A stretch of DNA of 22,166 bases from the NCBI GenBank assembly GCA_038233815.1, contig JBBSVE010000043.1:1-22166 (forward strand), given 5' to 3'. The DNA comes from JBBSVE01 sp038233815. GTDB lineage: Bacteria > Pseudomonadota > Alphaproteobacteria > Rhodobacterales > Rhodobacteraceae. The notes beneath the pieces are model-generated. The model saw only the letters and a program-made list of their open reading frames with translations, ran no database searches and had not been told where the DNA came from. Of the stretch, positions 15,287-22,166 are shown piece by piece. A program made the translations under genes and the position numbers. The stretch's first letter is position 1; every line of letters starts with the position of its first letter.

Positions 15287-16795
15287 TCAGGCGTTGGGCA
15301 GCAGCGCGTCGGGCAGGTTCTGGTAGGCGACCGGGCGCAGGAAGCGCCGGATCGACAGCGTGCCCACGCTGGTCGCACCGAAGTTGGTGCTGGCAGGATA
15401 GGGACCGCCATGCACTTGCGCGTCCACCACCTCCACCCCGGTCGGGAAGCCGTTGACGAGGATACGCCCCGCCTTGCGTTCCAGCACCGGGAGCAATCGC
15501 TTGGCGGTCGCCATGTCACCGTCGTCCATCTGCAGCGTCGCGGTCAGCTGACCGGCGAACCCCTGCGCAACGCTCACCATCTCGTCGACCGAGCCCACCC
15601 GCACGACGAGGCCGAGGGGTCCGAAGACCTCCTCCGCCAGATTGTGGTTGGCGGCAAAGGCCTCCCCGCTCGTCTCGTAGAGCGCGGGGCCCGCATCGCG
15701 CCCGTCCGCCGGGGCGGCGTAGGTTTTCGTGACGCCCGAGGCCCCCGCCATGCGCGCCTCGCCCTTGTGGTAGGCCTCGGCGATGCCCGGCGTCAGCATG
15801 ACCTGCGCGGCGGTGCCTTCGAGCGCCGCTTTCGCGGCGGCGGTGAAGCGGTCCGCGTCGGGCCCGTCGAGCACGACGGCGATGCCGGGGTTGGTGCAGA
15901 ACTGACCCGCACCCATGGTCAGCGACCCGGCCCAGCCGGCACCGATGGTGTCCGCGCGCGCCGACGTGGCCTCGGGCAGCAGGAACATCGGGTTGACCGA
16001 GCCCAGCTCCCCGAAGAACGGGATCGGCTCGTCCCGCGCGGCGCAGAGGTCGAAGAGCGCGCGCCCGCCTGCGAGGCTGCCGGTGAAGCCCACGGCCTTG
16101 ATCAGCGGGTGCTTGACCAGCGCCTCGCCCACGTCGCGCTTGCCGCCTTGCACCAGTGAAAACACGCCCGCTGGCATCCCGGTCTTTGTCACCGCAGCGT
16201 GGATAGCCTCGGCCACGATCTCTCCCGTGCCGGGGTGGGCGGAATGGCCCTTCACCACGACCGGGCAGCCCGCCGCCAGCGCCGCGGCCGTGTCGCCGCC
16301 CGCGGTGGAGAAAGCGAGCGGGAAGTTCGACGCGCCGAACACCGCGACCGGGCCGATCGGGCGCTGGAGCATCACGATCCCGGGGCGCGGGGCGGGCTTG
16401 CGGTCCGGCTGCGCCGCATCGTGCCTGCGGTCGAGGTAATCGCCCTTCAGGATGTGATCCGCAAAGAGCCGGAGCTGACCCACGGTGCGGCCCCGCTCCC
16501 CCTCCAGCCGGGCGGCGGGGAGGCCAGTTTCCTGCGCGCCGATCTCGGTGATGTCGGCGCCACGTGCGTCGATCTCGTCCGCGATGGAGTTGAGGAACGC
16601 GGCGCGGTCCTTGCGCGAGGTGGCGGCATAGGTGGCGAACGCCGCCTCCGCCGCTTTTGCCGCGCGGTTTACCAGATCGGGGGTGCCCACGCTGAAATCA
16701 TGCGCCTCACCCGTCGCGGGTTCGGAGCGGAAGGTCTGCCCGCCGCCGATCCATTCGCCTGCGATCAGGTGCTTGCCATGCGGTTTGAATGTCAT
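15287..16795 (-). CDS. 2-oxoglutarate (alpha-ketoglutaric) semialdehyde dehydrogenase
   Basis: The 502-residue aldehyde dehydrogenase-family protein has the catalytic Cys300 in GAGQFCTNPGI and Glu263 in FFGELGSVNP. NAD(P)-binding and fold motifs are FGASNFPLAFSTAGGDTAAALAAGCPVVVK (residues about 153-182) and VGFTGSLAGGRALF. The FGASNFPLAFS form is characteristic of the 2-oxoglutarate semialdehyde dehydrogenase group used in glucarate and hydroxyproline breakdown. It oxidises the semialdehyde to 2-oxoglutarate, the last step of the 4-hydroxyproline route. The start is ATG 16795 with AAGGA nine bases upstream. Its stop is about 27 bases from the next promoter's -35 element, so the downstream operon can be expressed separately. 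The deaminase that supplies its substrate is not in the window. Confidence 0.92.
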   Translation of the reverse strand: MTFKPHGKHLIAGEWIGGGQTFRSEPATGEAHDFSVGTPDLVNRAAKAAEAAFATYAATSRKDRAAFLNSIADEIDARGADITEIGAQETGLPAARLEGERGRTVGQLRLFADHILKGDYLDRRHDAAQPDRKPAPRPGIVMLQRPIGPVAVFGASNFPLAFSTAGGDTAAALAAGCPVVVKGHSAHPGTGEIVAEAIHAAVTKTGMPAGVFSLVQGGKRDVGEALVKHPLIKAVGFTGSLAGGRALFDLCAARDEPIPFFGELGSVNPMFLLPEATSARADTIGAGWAGSLTMGAGQFCTNPGIAVVLDGPDADRFTAAAKAALEGTAAQVMLTPGIAEAYHKGEARMAGASGVTKTYAAPADGRDAGPALYETSGEAFAANHNLAEEVFGPLGLVVRVGSVDEMVSVAQGFAGQLTATLQMDDGDMATAKRLLPVLERKAGRILVNGFPTGVEVVDAQVHGGPYPASTNFGATSVGTLSIRRFLRPVAYQNLPDALLPNA

Positions 16796-16838
16796 GTGCC
16801 AAAGTCCTTGCTGCTATCCATGCGGGGTCACGCTGCGC

Positions 16839-16868
16839 TTGCGTCCGCCGTTCGCACCTGCATACAAT
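16839..16868 (+). promoter_or_regulatory. Possible promoter for the reductase/amidohydrolase operon
   Basis: TTGCGT (16839-16844) and TACAAT (16863-16868) are 18 bases apart. The -10 element lies within the inverted repeat 16859-16877. Transcription would start about 60 bases before ATG 16937. Confidence 0.4.
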
Positions 16869-16877
16869 AAGTATGCA
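16859..16877. promoter_or_regulatory. Operator-like inverted repeat in the divergent promoter region
   Basis: Perfect seven-base arms TGCATAC (16859-16865) and GTATGCA (16871-16877) are spaced by AATAA. A further ATGCAA repeat follows at 16881-16886. The site overlaps promoter-like elements for both divergent genes, so one regulator could control the semialdehyde dehydrogenase and the reductase together. It differs from the palindrome at 15237. Regulator class unknown. Confidence 0.55.
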
Positions 16878-16886
16878 AAAATGCAA
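16859..16886 (-). promoter_or_regulatory. Possible promoter for the semialdehyde dehydrogenase gene
   Basis: On the minus strand TTGCAT (16886-16881) and TATGCA (16864-16859) are 16 bases apart, with the inverted repeat covering the -10 element and spacer. The match is moderate and rests partly on position, about 57 bases before ATG 16795. Confidence 0.3.
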
Positions 16887-16936
16887 CCCGGCCCCGCCCA
16901 TGGCCGGATGACAGCCCGATCCCGAAGGAGCCTGCC

Positions 16937-17971
16937 ATGCCTGCTGCCACCACCCTCACCCCCGCCGACCTGCAAACCCGCGTCACCGGCATTTTTGCCC
17001 AGGCGGGGTTCGCGGCGATCCATGCCGAGGCGATGGCCCGCGTGATCGTGAAGGGGGAGCGGGACGCCTGCACCTCGCACGGGATCTACCGGATCGAGGG
17101 CTGTCTGCGCACCCTGAAGGCAGGCAAGGTGAACGGCCATGCCGAGCCCAGGCTCTCGCAGGGCGAGGGTGCCATCGTCCGGGTCGATGCGGACGCCGGA
17201 TTCTCCAACGCGGCGTTCGAGCTGGGCGCCCCGGTGCTGGCCGAACGGGCAAAGGCGCTTGGCCTCGCCGCACTGGTCATCAACGATTGCAACCATTTCT
17301 CCGCCCTCTGGCCTGAGGTGGAGGAGCTGACCGCGCACGGTCTGGCCGCCATCGCGATGTGCCCGAGCTATGCGACCGTGGCCCCCGCAGGCGGCACTTC
17401 GGCGCTGATGGGCACCAACCCTTTCGCCTTCGGATTTCCACGCGCGGGGCACGACCCTTACGTCTTCGACTTCGCCACCTCCGTCGCTGCGCGGGGCGAG
17501 GTGGAGCTGCACCGGATCGCCGGCAAGCCCTTGCCCGAAGGCTGGGGGCTCGATGCCGACGGCCAACCCACGACCGACCCCGCGGCGGCGCTCTCGGGGG
17601 CGCTGTTGCCGTTCGGCGGTCACAAGGGATCGGCGATCTCGATGATGATCGAACTGTTGGCGGGGGTGATGATCGGCGACATGACCAGCCCCGAAGCGCT
17701 GGAGTTTCTGGGCAGCACCACGATCACACCGCGCCACGGCGAGCTGATCCTCGCCTTTTGCCCGGAGCGGTTCGCCGCCGCGCGGGGCGGCTTCGACGGA
17801 GCGCGGGCCGAGGCGCTGTTCGATGCGGTGATCGGGCAGGGCGCGCGCCTGCCCTCGCAGCGCCGCTACGCAGCCCGGGTGAAATCCGAGGAGAACGGCA
17901 TCACGCTGGCCGAAAAGGACATGGCGATGCTGGAGCGGCTGGAGACGGGCGGTCTCGACGCCGTGACCTGA
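16937..17971 (+). CDS. Delta1-pyrroline-2-carboxylate/delta1-piperideine-2-carboxylate reductase (Ldh_2 family)
   Basis: The 344-residue protein belongs to the malate/L-lactate dehydrogenase-like Ldh_2 family, DpkA subgroup. Key stretches are DACTSHGIYR with the conserved Ser47-His48, CNHFSALWPEVEELTAHGLAAIAM, GTNPFAFGFPR and LPFGGHKGSAISMMIELLAG. DpkA-type enzymes reduce the cyclic imine with NADPH to L-proline or L-pipecolate. In this setting it would complete the 3-hydroxyproline routes, since both dehydratases encoded at 7311-10011 make delta1-pyrroline-2-carboxylate. AAGGAG at 16925-16930 precedes ATG 16937. It is transcribed divergently from the semialdehyde dehydrogenase. The subgroup is recognised with confidence; pyrroline over piperideine substrate is inferred from the neighbours. 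Confidence 0.9.
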   Translation: MPAATTLTPADLQTRVTGIFAQAGFAAIHAEAMARVIVKGERDACTSHGIYRIEGCLRTLKAGKVNGHAEPRLSQGEGAIVRVDADAGFSNAAFELGAPVLAERAKALGLAALVINDCNHFSALWPEVEELTAHGLAAIAMCPSYATVAPAGGTSALMGTNPFAFGFPRAGHDPYVFDFATSVAARGEVELHRIAGKPLPEGWGLDADGQPTTDPAAALSGALLPFGGHKGSAISMMIELLAGVMIGDMTSPEALEFLGSTTITPRHGELILAFCPERFAAARGGFDGARAEALFDAVIGQGARLPSQRRYAARVKSEENGITLAEKDMAMLERLETGGLDAVT

Positions 17972-18050
17972 CGACGGGCCGATTTCCGTTTGATCTTCCG
18001 CCGGAGGTTGGACAAGGTTCGCTGACATCCATCTGATAAGGACCAGTGCC

Positions 18051-19670
18051 GTGACACATCCGCAAATCGAGGCCGACCTGATCCTGCATGGCGGCACGGT
18101 CTGGTGCGGCCATGACGACGGCATCTGCGAGGCGATCGCGGTCTGGCAGGGCCGCATCCTCGCCACCGGGACCGACGCGGAGATCATGGCGCTGCGGGGG
18201 CCGGACACGAAGGTCGTGGCGCTGGAGGGGCGCTTTGCCTCGCCCGGGCTGAACGACAACCACCTCCACCTCATGCCGCTCGGCATCTCGATGGGCTGGG
18301 TCGACGCAAGCCCCGCCGCAGCCCCGACGCTGAAGGCGCTGCAGGATGCGCTCCGCGCTCGCGCCGCCGAGACACCGGAGGGTGGCTGGGTCATGGCGCG
18401 CGGCTACGATCAGGTGAAGCTCGACATCGGCCGTCACCCGGACCGGAGCGAGCTTGACGAAGCGGTGCCCGACCGACCCGTCCTTCTGATCCGTGCCTGC
18501 GGCCATGTCTGTATAGGCAATTCGCGCGCCTTAGATCTGGCGGGCATCACGGCGGAGACGGAGGCCCCCGCCGGCGGCGTGATCGAGACAATCAACGGCC
18601 GCCTCACCGGCTTGCTGGCCGAGAACGCGCAAGGCCTGTTGCGGAATGCCACCCCCACGCCTTCGGTGGAGGAACTGATCGCGGCGGCGGAACGGGCGGG
18701 CACCTACCTTCTGAGCCAGGGCATCACGTCGTGCATGGATGCGGCCGTCGGCATGGCGGCGGGCTTCGACGAGATACGCGCCTACCATCTGGCACTGCGC
18801 GACGGGCGGCTTCCGGTGCGGGTATGGCAGGTGCTGCTGGGCGATCCCGACCGCTCCATCGTGGAGGAATGCCACGCGGCGGGCCTCGTCTCCGGCGTCG
18901 GCTGCGACATGCTGCGGGTGGGGGCGGTGAAGATCTTCCTCGACGGCTCGGCGGGCGGTCGCACGGCCTGGATGACCGAGCCCTACCTCGGCGAGGACAA
19001 GACCACCGGGGTCCAGATCGTCGAGACGCCGGTGCTGGAAAAAATGATCGCGGACTATCACGCGATGGGCTACCGGATGGCCTGCCACGCGATCGGCGAC
19101 GGGGCCATCGGGCAACTGATCGGCGCCTACGAAAAGGTGCAGGAGCCGCAGCGCCACCACCGGATCGAGCATTGCGGCTTTTCCACCCCCGACCAGCACG
19201 ACCGGATGAAGGCGGCGGGCATCATCCCGGTGCCGCAACAGGTCTTCGTCCATGATTTCGGCAACAGCTATATCGCCGTTCTGGGCGACGCGCGGGCGCG
19301 GTCGTCCTATCCGATGCGGACCTGGACCGACATGGGGTTCAAGCCCTCCACCGGATCGGACTCGCCGGTCTGCAAGCCCGATCCCTGGCCGAACCTGCAC
19401 ACCATGATCACGCGCCAGACATGGGACGGCACCGTGATGGATGAGGGCCAGTGCCTGACGCCCGCCGAGGCGCTGCGGGCCTACACCGAATACAGCGCGC
19501 TGTCGCAGGGGGCTGCGGGAGTGAAGGGACGCCTTGTGCCGGGGCAACTGGCCGACATCGCGGTCTTCTCGCGCAACCTCGTGGAGGCGGCGCCCGACGA
19601 CATTCTGCACGACACCCATTGCGTGATGACCATCCTTGGTGGGAAGGTCGTCCATGAGATGAAGGGCTGA
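18051..19670 (+). CDS. Amidohydrolase family protein, YtcJ-like (Amidohydro_3)
   Basis: The 539-residue metal-dependent hydrolase has the first metal motif HxH at His71 and His73 (SPGLNDNHLHL). Further family signatures are GHVCIGNSRAL, VKIFLDGSAGGRTA with a candidate metal-bridging Lys, ACHAIGDGAI and RIEHCG with metal His residues, and STGSDSPV with the catalytic Asp. This is the YtcJ/N-substituted formamide deformylase-like group, which hydrolyses C-N bonds in amides; the natural substrate is unknown. The start is GTG 18051 with AAGGA eight bases upstream. It follows the reductase by 79 bases and precedes a peptide-binding protein by 81, so it probably acts on something the second peptide importer brings in. 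An N-blocked or cyclic proline derivative is a guess. Confidence 0.88.
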   Translation: MTHPQIEADLILHGGTVWCGHDDGICEAIAVWQGRILATGTDAEIMALRGPDTKVVALEGRFASPGLNDNHLHLMPLGISMGWVDASPAAAPTLKALQDALRARAAETPEGGWVMARGYDQVKLDIGRHPDRSELDEAVPDRPVLLIRACGHVCIGNSRALDLAGITAETEAPAGGVIETINGRLTGLLAENAQGLLRNATPTPSVEELIAAAERAGTYLLSQGITSCMDAAVGMAAGFDEIRAYHLALRDGRLPVRVWQVLLGDPDRSIVEECHAAGLVSGVGCDMLRVGAVKIFLDGSAGGRTAWMTEPYLGEDKTTGVQIVETPVLEKMIADYHAMGYRMACHAIGDGAIGQLIGAYEKVQEPQRHHRIEHCGFSTPDQHDRMKAAGIIPVPQQVFVHDFGNSYIAVLGDARARSSYPMRTWTDMGFKPSTGSDSPVCKPDPWPNLHTMITRQTWDGTVMDEGQCLTPAEALRAYTEYSALSQGAAGVKGRLVPGQLADIAVFSRNLVEAAPDDILHDTHCVMTILGGKVVHEMKG

Positions 19671-19697
19671 ACCGGGGTCGATGAGACATCCCGGCAT

Positions 19698-19728
19698 GCC
19701 CGCAACCGGGACGGCCGCCTCTGCGGGC
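19698..19728 (+). other. Weak stem-loop between the amidohydrolase and binding-protein genes
   Basis: GCCCGCA (19698-19704) and TGCGGGC (19722-19728) form a seven-base stem with a 17-base loop. No U-run follows. It could be a processing or stability element; function is uncertain. Confidence 0.25.
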
Positions 19729-19751
19729 GTTCCATCACGGAGGGACAGACG

Positions 19752-21353
19752 ATGATGATGAGAACGCTCACGCTTGGCGCGCTGCTGCTGTCGGGAACGG
19801 CGCTGTGCGTGCAGGCGCAGGACGCCACGCCGAAATCCGGCGGCACGCTCGATTTCGTGGCGCCCTACGGATCCAGCTTCGGGACGCTCGACATCCAGTC
19901 CTCGCCCACCACGCAGGACGAGTTTCCCGCCAAGGCGATCCATCGCAGCCTCTATCTGTGGAACTCCGCCGACAGCAAGCCGGAGCTGGAGCTTGCGACC
20001 GACGTGAAGATCTCCGACGACCGCAAGACCTATACCTACGCGCTGCGCCCAGATGCGGTGTTCCATGACGGTCGCCCCTTCACCGCCGACGACGTGATCT
20101 ATTCCTATGAGCGGATCGCCAAGCCCTCCAACGCCTTTCCCGGCGCGCGCTATTTCTCCAACGTGGTGGGGATCGGCGACTTTAACGACGGCAAGTCCGA
20201 CCATATCGCGGGCCTGAAGAAGATCGACGACCACACGCTGGAGATGTCCTTCTCTGTGCCGACCGATCCCGGCTACGTGCTGATGAGCACCAACGCCGCG
20301 ATCTATCCCAAGGGTGCGGCGGAGGAGAAGGATTTCTTCACCCACCCGATCGGTCTTGGCCCGTTCGAGTTCGTGGAGAATATCCCCGGCTCCAAGGTCG
20401 TCGTGAAGAAATTCGACAAGTTCTACAAGAAGGGCCAGCCCTACCTCGACAAGGTGAACATCATCCTGCTGGAGGATGCCTCCGCCCGCGACGTGGCCTT
20501 CCGCAACAAGGAGATCGACACCTCGATCCTCGGCCCGACGCAATATGTGGCTTATCAGGCGGACCCGGATCTGGCGAAGGGTCTTCTGGAGGTGGCGGAG
20601 GTCTATACAAGGCACGTGGGCTTCGACACCACCAAGGCGCCGTTCGACAAGAAGGAGGTGCGTCAGGCCTTCAACCACGCGATCAACACTGACCTCATCA
20701 TCAAGAAGCTGGTGAAGGACAAGGCCTACCGCGCGACGGGCTGGCTGCCGCTTTCGTCGGCGGCCTACGACAAGGACGCCAAGCCCTATTCCTACGACGT
20801 GGACCTGGCCAAGAAGCTGCTGGCCGACGGTGGCTATCCCGACGGGATCGACGTGACGCTGACCGCGACGCAGAACGAGAGCTGGGGCCTCACCATCGTG
20901 GAGGCGATCATCCCGATGCTGAAGGACGCGGGCATCCGTGTCACCGCCGATCCGGTGGAGGCGTCGGTGCTGGGCGAAAAGGTTCCGGGCGGGGATTTCC
21001 AGTCCTGCATGTGGTCGAACCTTTCGGGGCCGAACGACTATGACGCGCTGAAATGCTTCTATTCCAAGACCGCGCAGTCGGCGTGCAACTACTGGAAGTT
21101 CAGCAACGCAAAGTTCGACAAGCTTTTCGACGCGGCGGGCGCGGAGGCCGACGCGGCCAAGAAGACCGACCTTCTGCGGCAGGCCAACGACGTCGTGCAG
21201 GACGAAGCGCCGAGCTGGTTCTTCAACTACAACAAGGCCGTGATGGCCTATCAGCCGTGGGTCCACGGTCTGCAGGCCAATGCCACGGAAATGGCGATCC
21301 AGAATTACGAGGATATCTGGATCGACGACTCGGCCCCCGCATCGCGCAAGTGA
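19752..21353 (+). CDS. Peptide ABC transporter substrate-binding protein (family 5), second system
   Basis: This 533-residue periplasmic binding protein has a signal peptide (MMMRTLTLGALLLSGTALC onward, cleavage probably after VQA). The SBP_bac_5 body begins KSGGTLDFVAPYG. Typical features are TYTYALRPDAVFHDGRPFTADDVIYSYERI at about residues 94-123, FFTHPIGLGPFEFVENIPG, and DKKEVRQAFNHAINTDLIIKKLV. GGAGGG about seven bases before ATG 19752 is a good ribosome site. Unlike the minus-strand peptide-binding protein it is intact, and the two are clearly different in sequence, so they likely bind different ligands. A DppB-type permease follows after a stem-loop; DppC and ATPases would lie beyond the window. 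Ligand unknown: peptides, opines or other amino acid derivatives are possible in this family. Confidence 0.93.
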   Translation: MMMRTLTLGALLLSGTALCVQAQDATPKSGGTLDFVAPYGSSFGTLDIQSSPTTQDEFPAKAIHRSLYLWNSADSKPELELATDVKISDDRKTYTYALRPDAVFHDGRPFTADDVIYSYERIAKPSNAFPGARYFSNVVGIGDFNDGKSDHIAGLKKIDDHTLEMSFSVPTDPGYVLMSTNAAIYPKGAAEEKDFFTHPIGLGPFEFVENIPGSKVVVKKFDKFYKKGQPYLDKVNIILLEDASARDVAFRNKEIDTSILGPTQYVAYQADPDLAKGLLEVAEVYTRHVGFDTTKAPFDKKEVRQAFNHAINTDLIIKKLVKDKAYRATGWLPLSSAAYDKDAKPYSYDVDLAKKLLADGGYPDGIDVTLTATQNESWGLTIVEAIIPMLKDAGIRVTADPVEASVLGEKVPGGDFQSCMWSNLSGPNDYDALKCFYSKTAQSACNYWKFSNAKFDKLFDAAGAEADAAKKTDLLRQANDVVQDEAPSWFFNYNKAVMAYQPWVHGLQANATEMAIQNYEDIWIDDSAPASRK

Positions 21354-21374
21354 CGCGGGCCCGCATGATTGGTC

Positions 21375-21397
21375 CGCGGTCCCTCTCCGGGGCCGCG
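21375..21397 (+). terminator. Stem-loop after the second peptide-binding-protein gene
   Basis: CGCGGTCCC (21375-21383) pairs with GGGGCCGCG (21389-21397), nine pairs including one G-T, around a TCTCC loop. There is no U-run, so partial attenuation or protection of the binding-protein mRNA is more likely than full termination. It mirrors the stem-loop at 14326-14346 in the same position of another importer operon. Confidence 0.55.
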
Positions 21398-21418
21398 ACA
21401 CCGGGAGGGGGGTGAGCG

Positions 21419-22166
21419 ATGCTGCGTTTCGCCATCCGGCGCATCCTCCAGATGATACCCACGATCATCGCCGTGGCGCTCCTGATCTTCGTGATCTTCA
21501 GCGTCGTGCCGGGGAGCTTCACCTCCAGCCTCATGTCCGACGGCAAGACCGCTGCGGACCCGGAAATGGCGGCCCGGCTCAACGAGCAGTTCGGGCTCGA
21601 CAAGCCGGTCTACGTGCGGTTCGCGGACTATCTGGGCGGGCTGGCAAAGCTCGACCTCGGCACGTCGTTTCGCACTCGGGAGCCGGTGCTCGACGTGATC
21701 GGGGACCGGGTGTGGGCGTCGCTCAAGCTCTCCATCGCGGCGATGGTGTTTGCCATCGTGGTCGGTGTGCCGCTCGGCTTCATAGCGGCGCTCCGGCCGG
21801 GGAGTGTGCTGGATAGCGTGACCATGATCGGGGCGGTGTCGGGGCTGTCGATGCCGCAGTTCTGGCTCGGGCTCCTGCTGATGTATTTCTTCGCGCTGAT
21901 CCTCGGTTGGCTGCCGAGCTTCGGCTACGGCGGCGGGAGTTTCCGCTACCTGATCCTGCCCGCGATCACGCTGGGCGTGACGCCACTGGCGCTTCTGGCA
22001 CGCACCACGCGCGCGGGCGTGCTGGAAATCACGAACGAGGATTTCATCCGCACCGCCCATTCCAAGGGGATGAGCAATGCCCGCGTGATCCGCTGGCATC
22101 TGGCGCGCAACGTGATGGTGCTGGTGGTCACGACCATCGGCCTTCAGTTCGGCTCCATGATGGGTC
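21419..22166 (+). CDS. Peptide ABC transporter permease, DppB/OppB type, N-terminal part, runs off the window
   Basis: At least 249 residues are visible from ATG 21419 with no stop before the window end. The N-terminus MLRFAIRRILQMIPTIIAVALL and the following VVPGSF are the usual DppB pattern. LNEQFGLDKPVYVRFADYLGGL and LDLGTSFRTREPV form the periplasmic part, and the EAA-type loop is EDFIRTAHSKGMSNARVIRWHL. A GGGAGGGGGG run just upstream supplies the ribosome site. It is 65 bases after the binding-protein gene, separated by a stem-loop. It represents the second peptide-type importer of the window and is related to, but distinct from, the DppB at 1762-2715. About 60-80 C-terminal residues are missing. 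Confidence 0.93.
   Translation, partial: MLRFAIRRILQMIPTIIAVALLIFVIFSVVPGSFTSSLMSDGKTAADPEMAARLNEQFGLDKPVYVRFADYLGGLAKLDLGTSFRTREPVLDVIGDRVWASLKLSIAAMVFAIVVGVPLGFIAALRPGSVLDSVTMIGAVSGLSMPQFWLGLLLMYFFALILGWLPSFGYGGGSFRYLILPAITLGVTPLALLARTTRAGVLEITNEDFIRTAHSKGMSNARVIRWHLARNVMVLVVTTIGLQFGSMMG

Noticed and set aside
18008..18039. TTGGAC and TGATAA ahead of the amidohydrolase as a promoter
   Set aside because: The spacing is 20 bases, too long for a housekeeping promoter, and the gene is close behind the reductase on the same strand.
18531..21401. A very long open frame (over 950 codons) on the minus strand, antisense to the amidohydrolase and binding-protein genes
   Set aside because: It is rich in Arg, His, Val and Gly with no recognisable domain, and lies exactly opposite two well-recognised genes. 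High-GC codon bias produces such shadow frames.
1..22166. Mobile element, prophage, CRISPR or recent horizontal island
   Set aside because: No transposase, integrase, tRNA attachment site, direct-repeat boundary or shift in base composition is visible; the genes share uniform codon style.

Overview
The window looks like a chromosomal segment of a marine-type Rhodobacteraceae (Roseobacter-group) alphaproteobacterium. The grounds are very high GC with strong third-position bias, very tight gene packing with many 4-bp ATGA/GTGA overlaps, and protein families typical of that group. This placement is inferred from style and gene content; there is no rRNA or other marker gene. No tRNA, rRNA, CRISPR array, insertion sequence or phage gene was seen. 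No stretch longer than about 150 bases lacks a gene.

The theme is uptake and breakdown of hydroxyprolines and, by inference, proline/hydroxyproline peptides such as collagen fragments. From right to left on the minus strand (15181 down to 1) runs a long, nearly gapless gene series. It begins with a polar amino acid ABC importer (binding protein, two permeases, ATPase; 15181-12246). An FAD D-amino acid (D-hydroxyproline) dehydrogenase, a 4-hydroxyproline 2-epimerase, an aconitase-X-type cis-3-hydroxy-L-proline dehydratase and a trans-3-hydroxyproline dehydratase-like proline racemase homologue follow (12241-7311). Next comes a peptide ABC importer (binding protein, fused double ATPase, DppC and DppB permeases; 7248-1762), and the series ends with a proline iminopeptidase-like hydrolase and the N-terminal part of an Xaa-Pro aminopeptidase (1749-1). 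Upstream of the series, also on the minus strand, is a 2-oxoglutarate semialdehyde dehydrogenase (16795-15287) with its own promoter region.

Divergently, on the plus strand, lie a delta1-pyrroline-2-carboxylate reductase (16937-17971), a YtcJ-like amidohydrolase (18051-19670), a second peptide-binding protein (19752-21353) and the start of its DppB-type permease (21419 to the window end). The divergent gap 16796-16936 carries a perfect inverted repeat overlapping promoter-like elements on both strands. The gap ahead of the amino acid binding protein carries a second, different operator-like palindrome between a -35 and a -10 element.

How the genes fit together: the epimerase converts trans-4-hydroxy-L-proline to cis-4-hydroxy-D-proline, and the FAD dehydrogenase oxidises it. 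A deaminase (DapA family, not in this window) would yield 2-oxoglutarate semialdehyde, which the dehydrogenase turns into 2-oxoglutarate. The two 3-hydroxyproline dehydratases make delta1-pyrroline-2-carboxylate, which the divergent reductase converts to L-proline. The peptide importer and proline-specific peptidases would feed this pathway.

Two genes of the minus-strand peptide importer, the binding protein (near 7085-7095) and the fused ATPase (near 4279-4282), each carry an apparent one-base deletion. Either this importer is newly broken or the assembly has two base-call errors. Both genes are annotated here as frameshifted.
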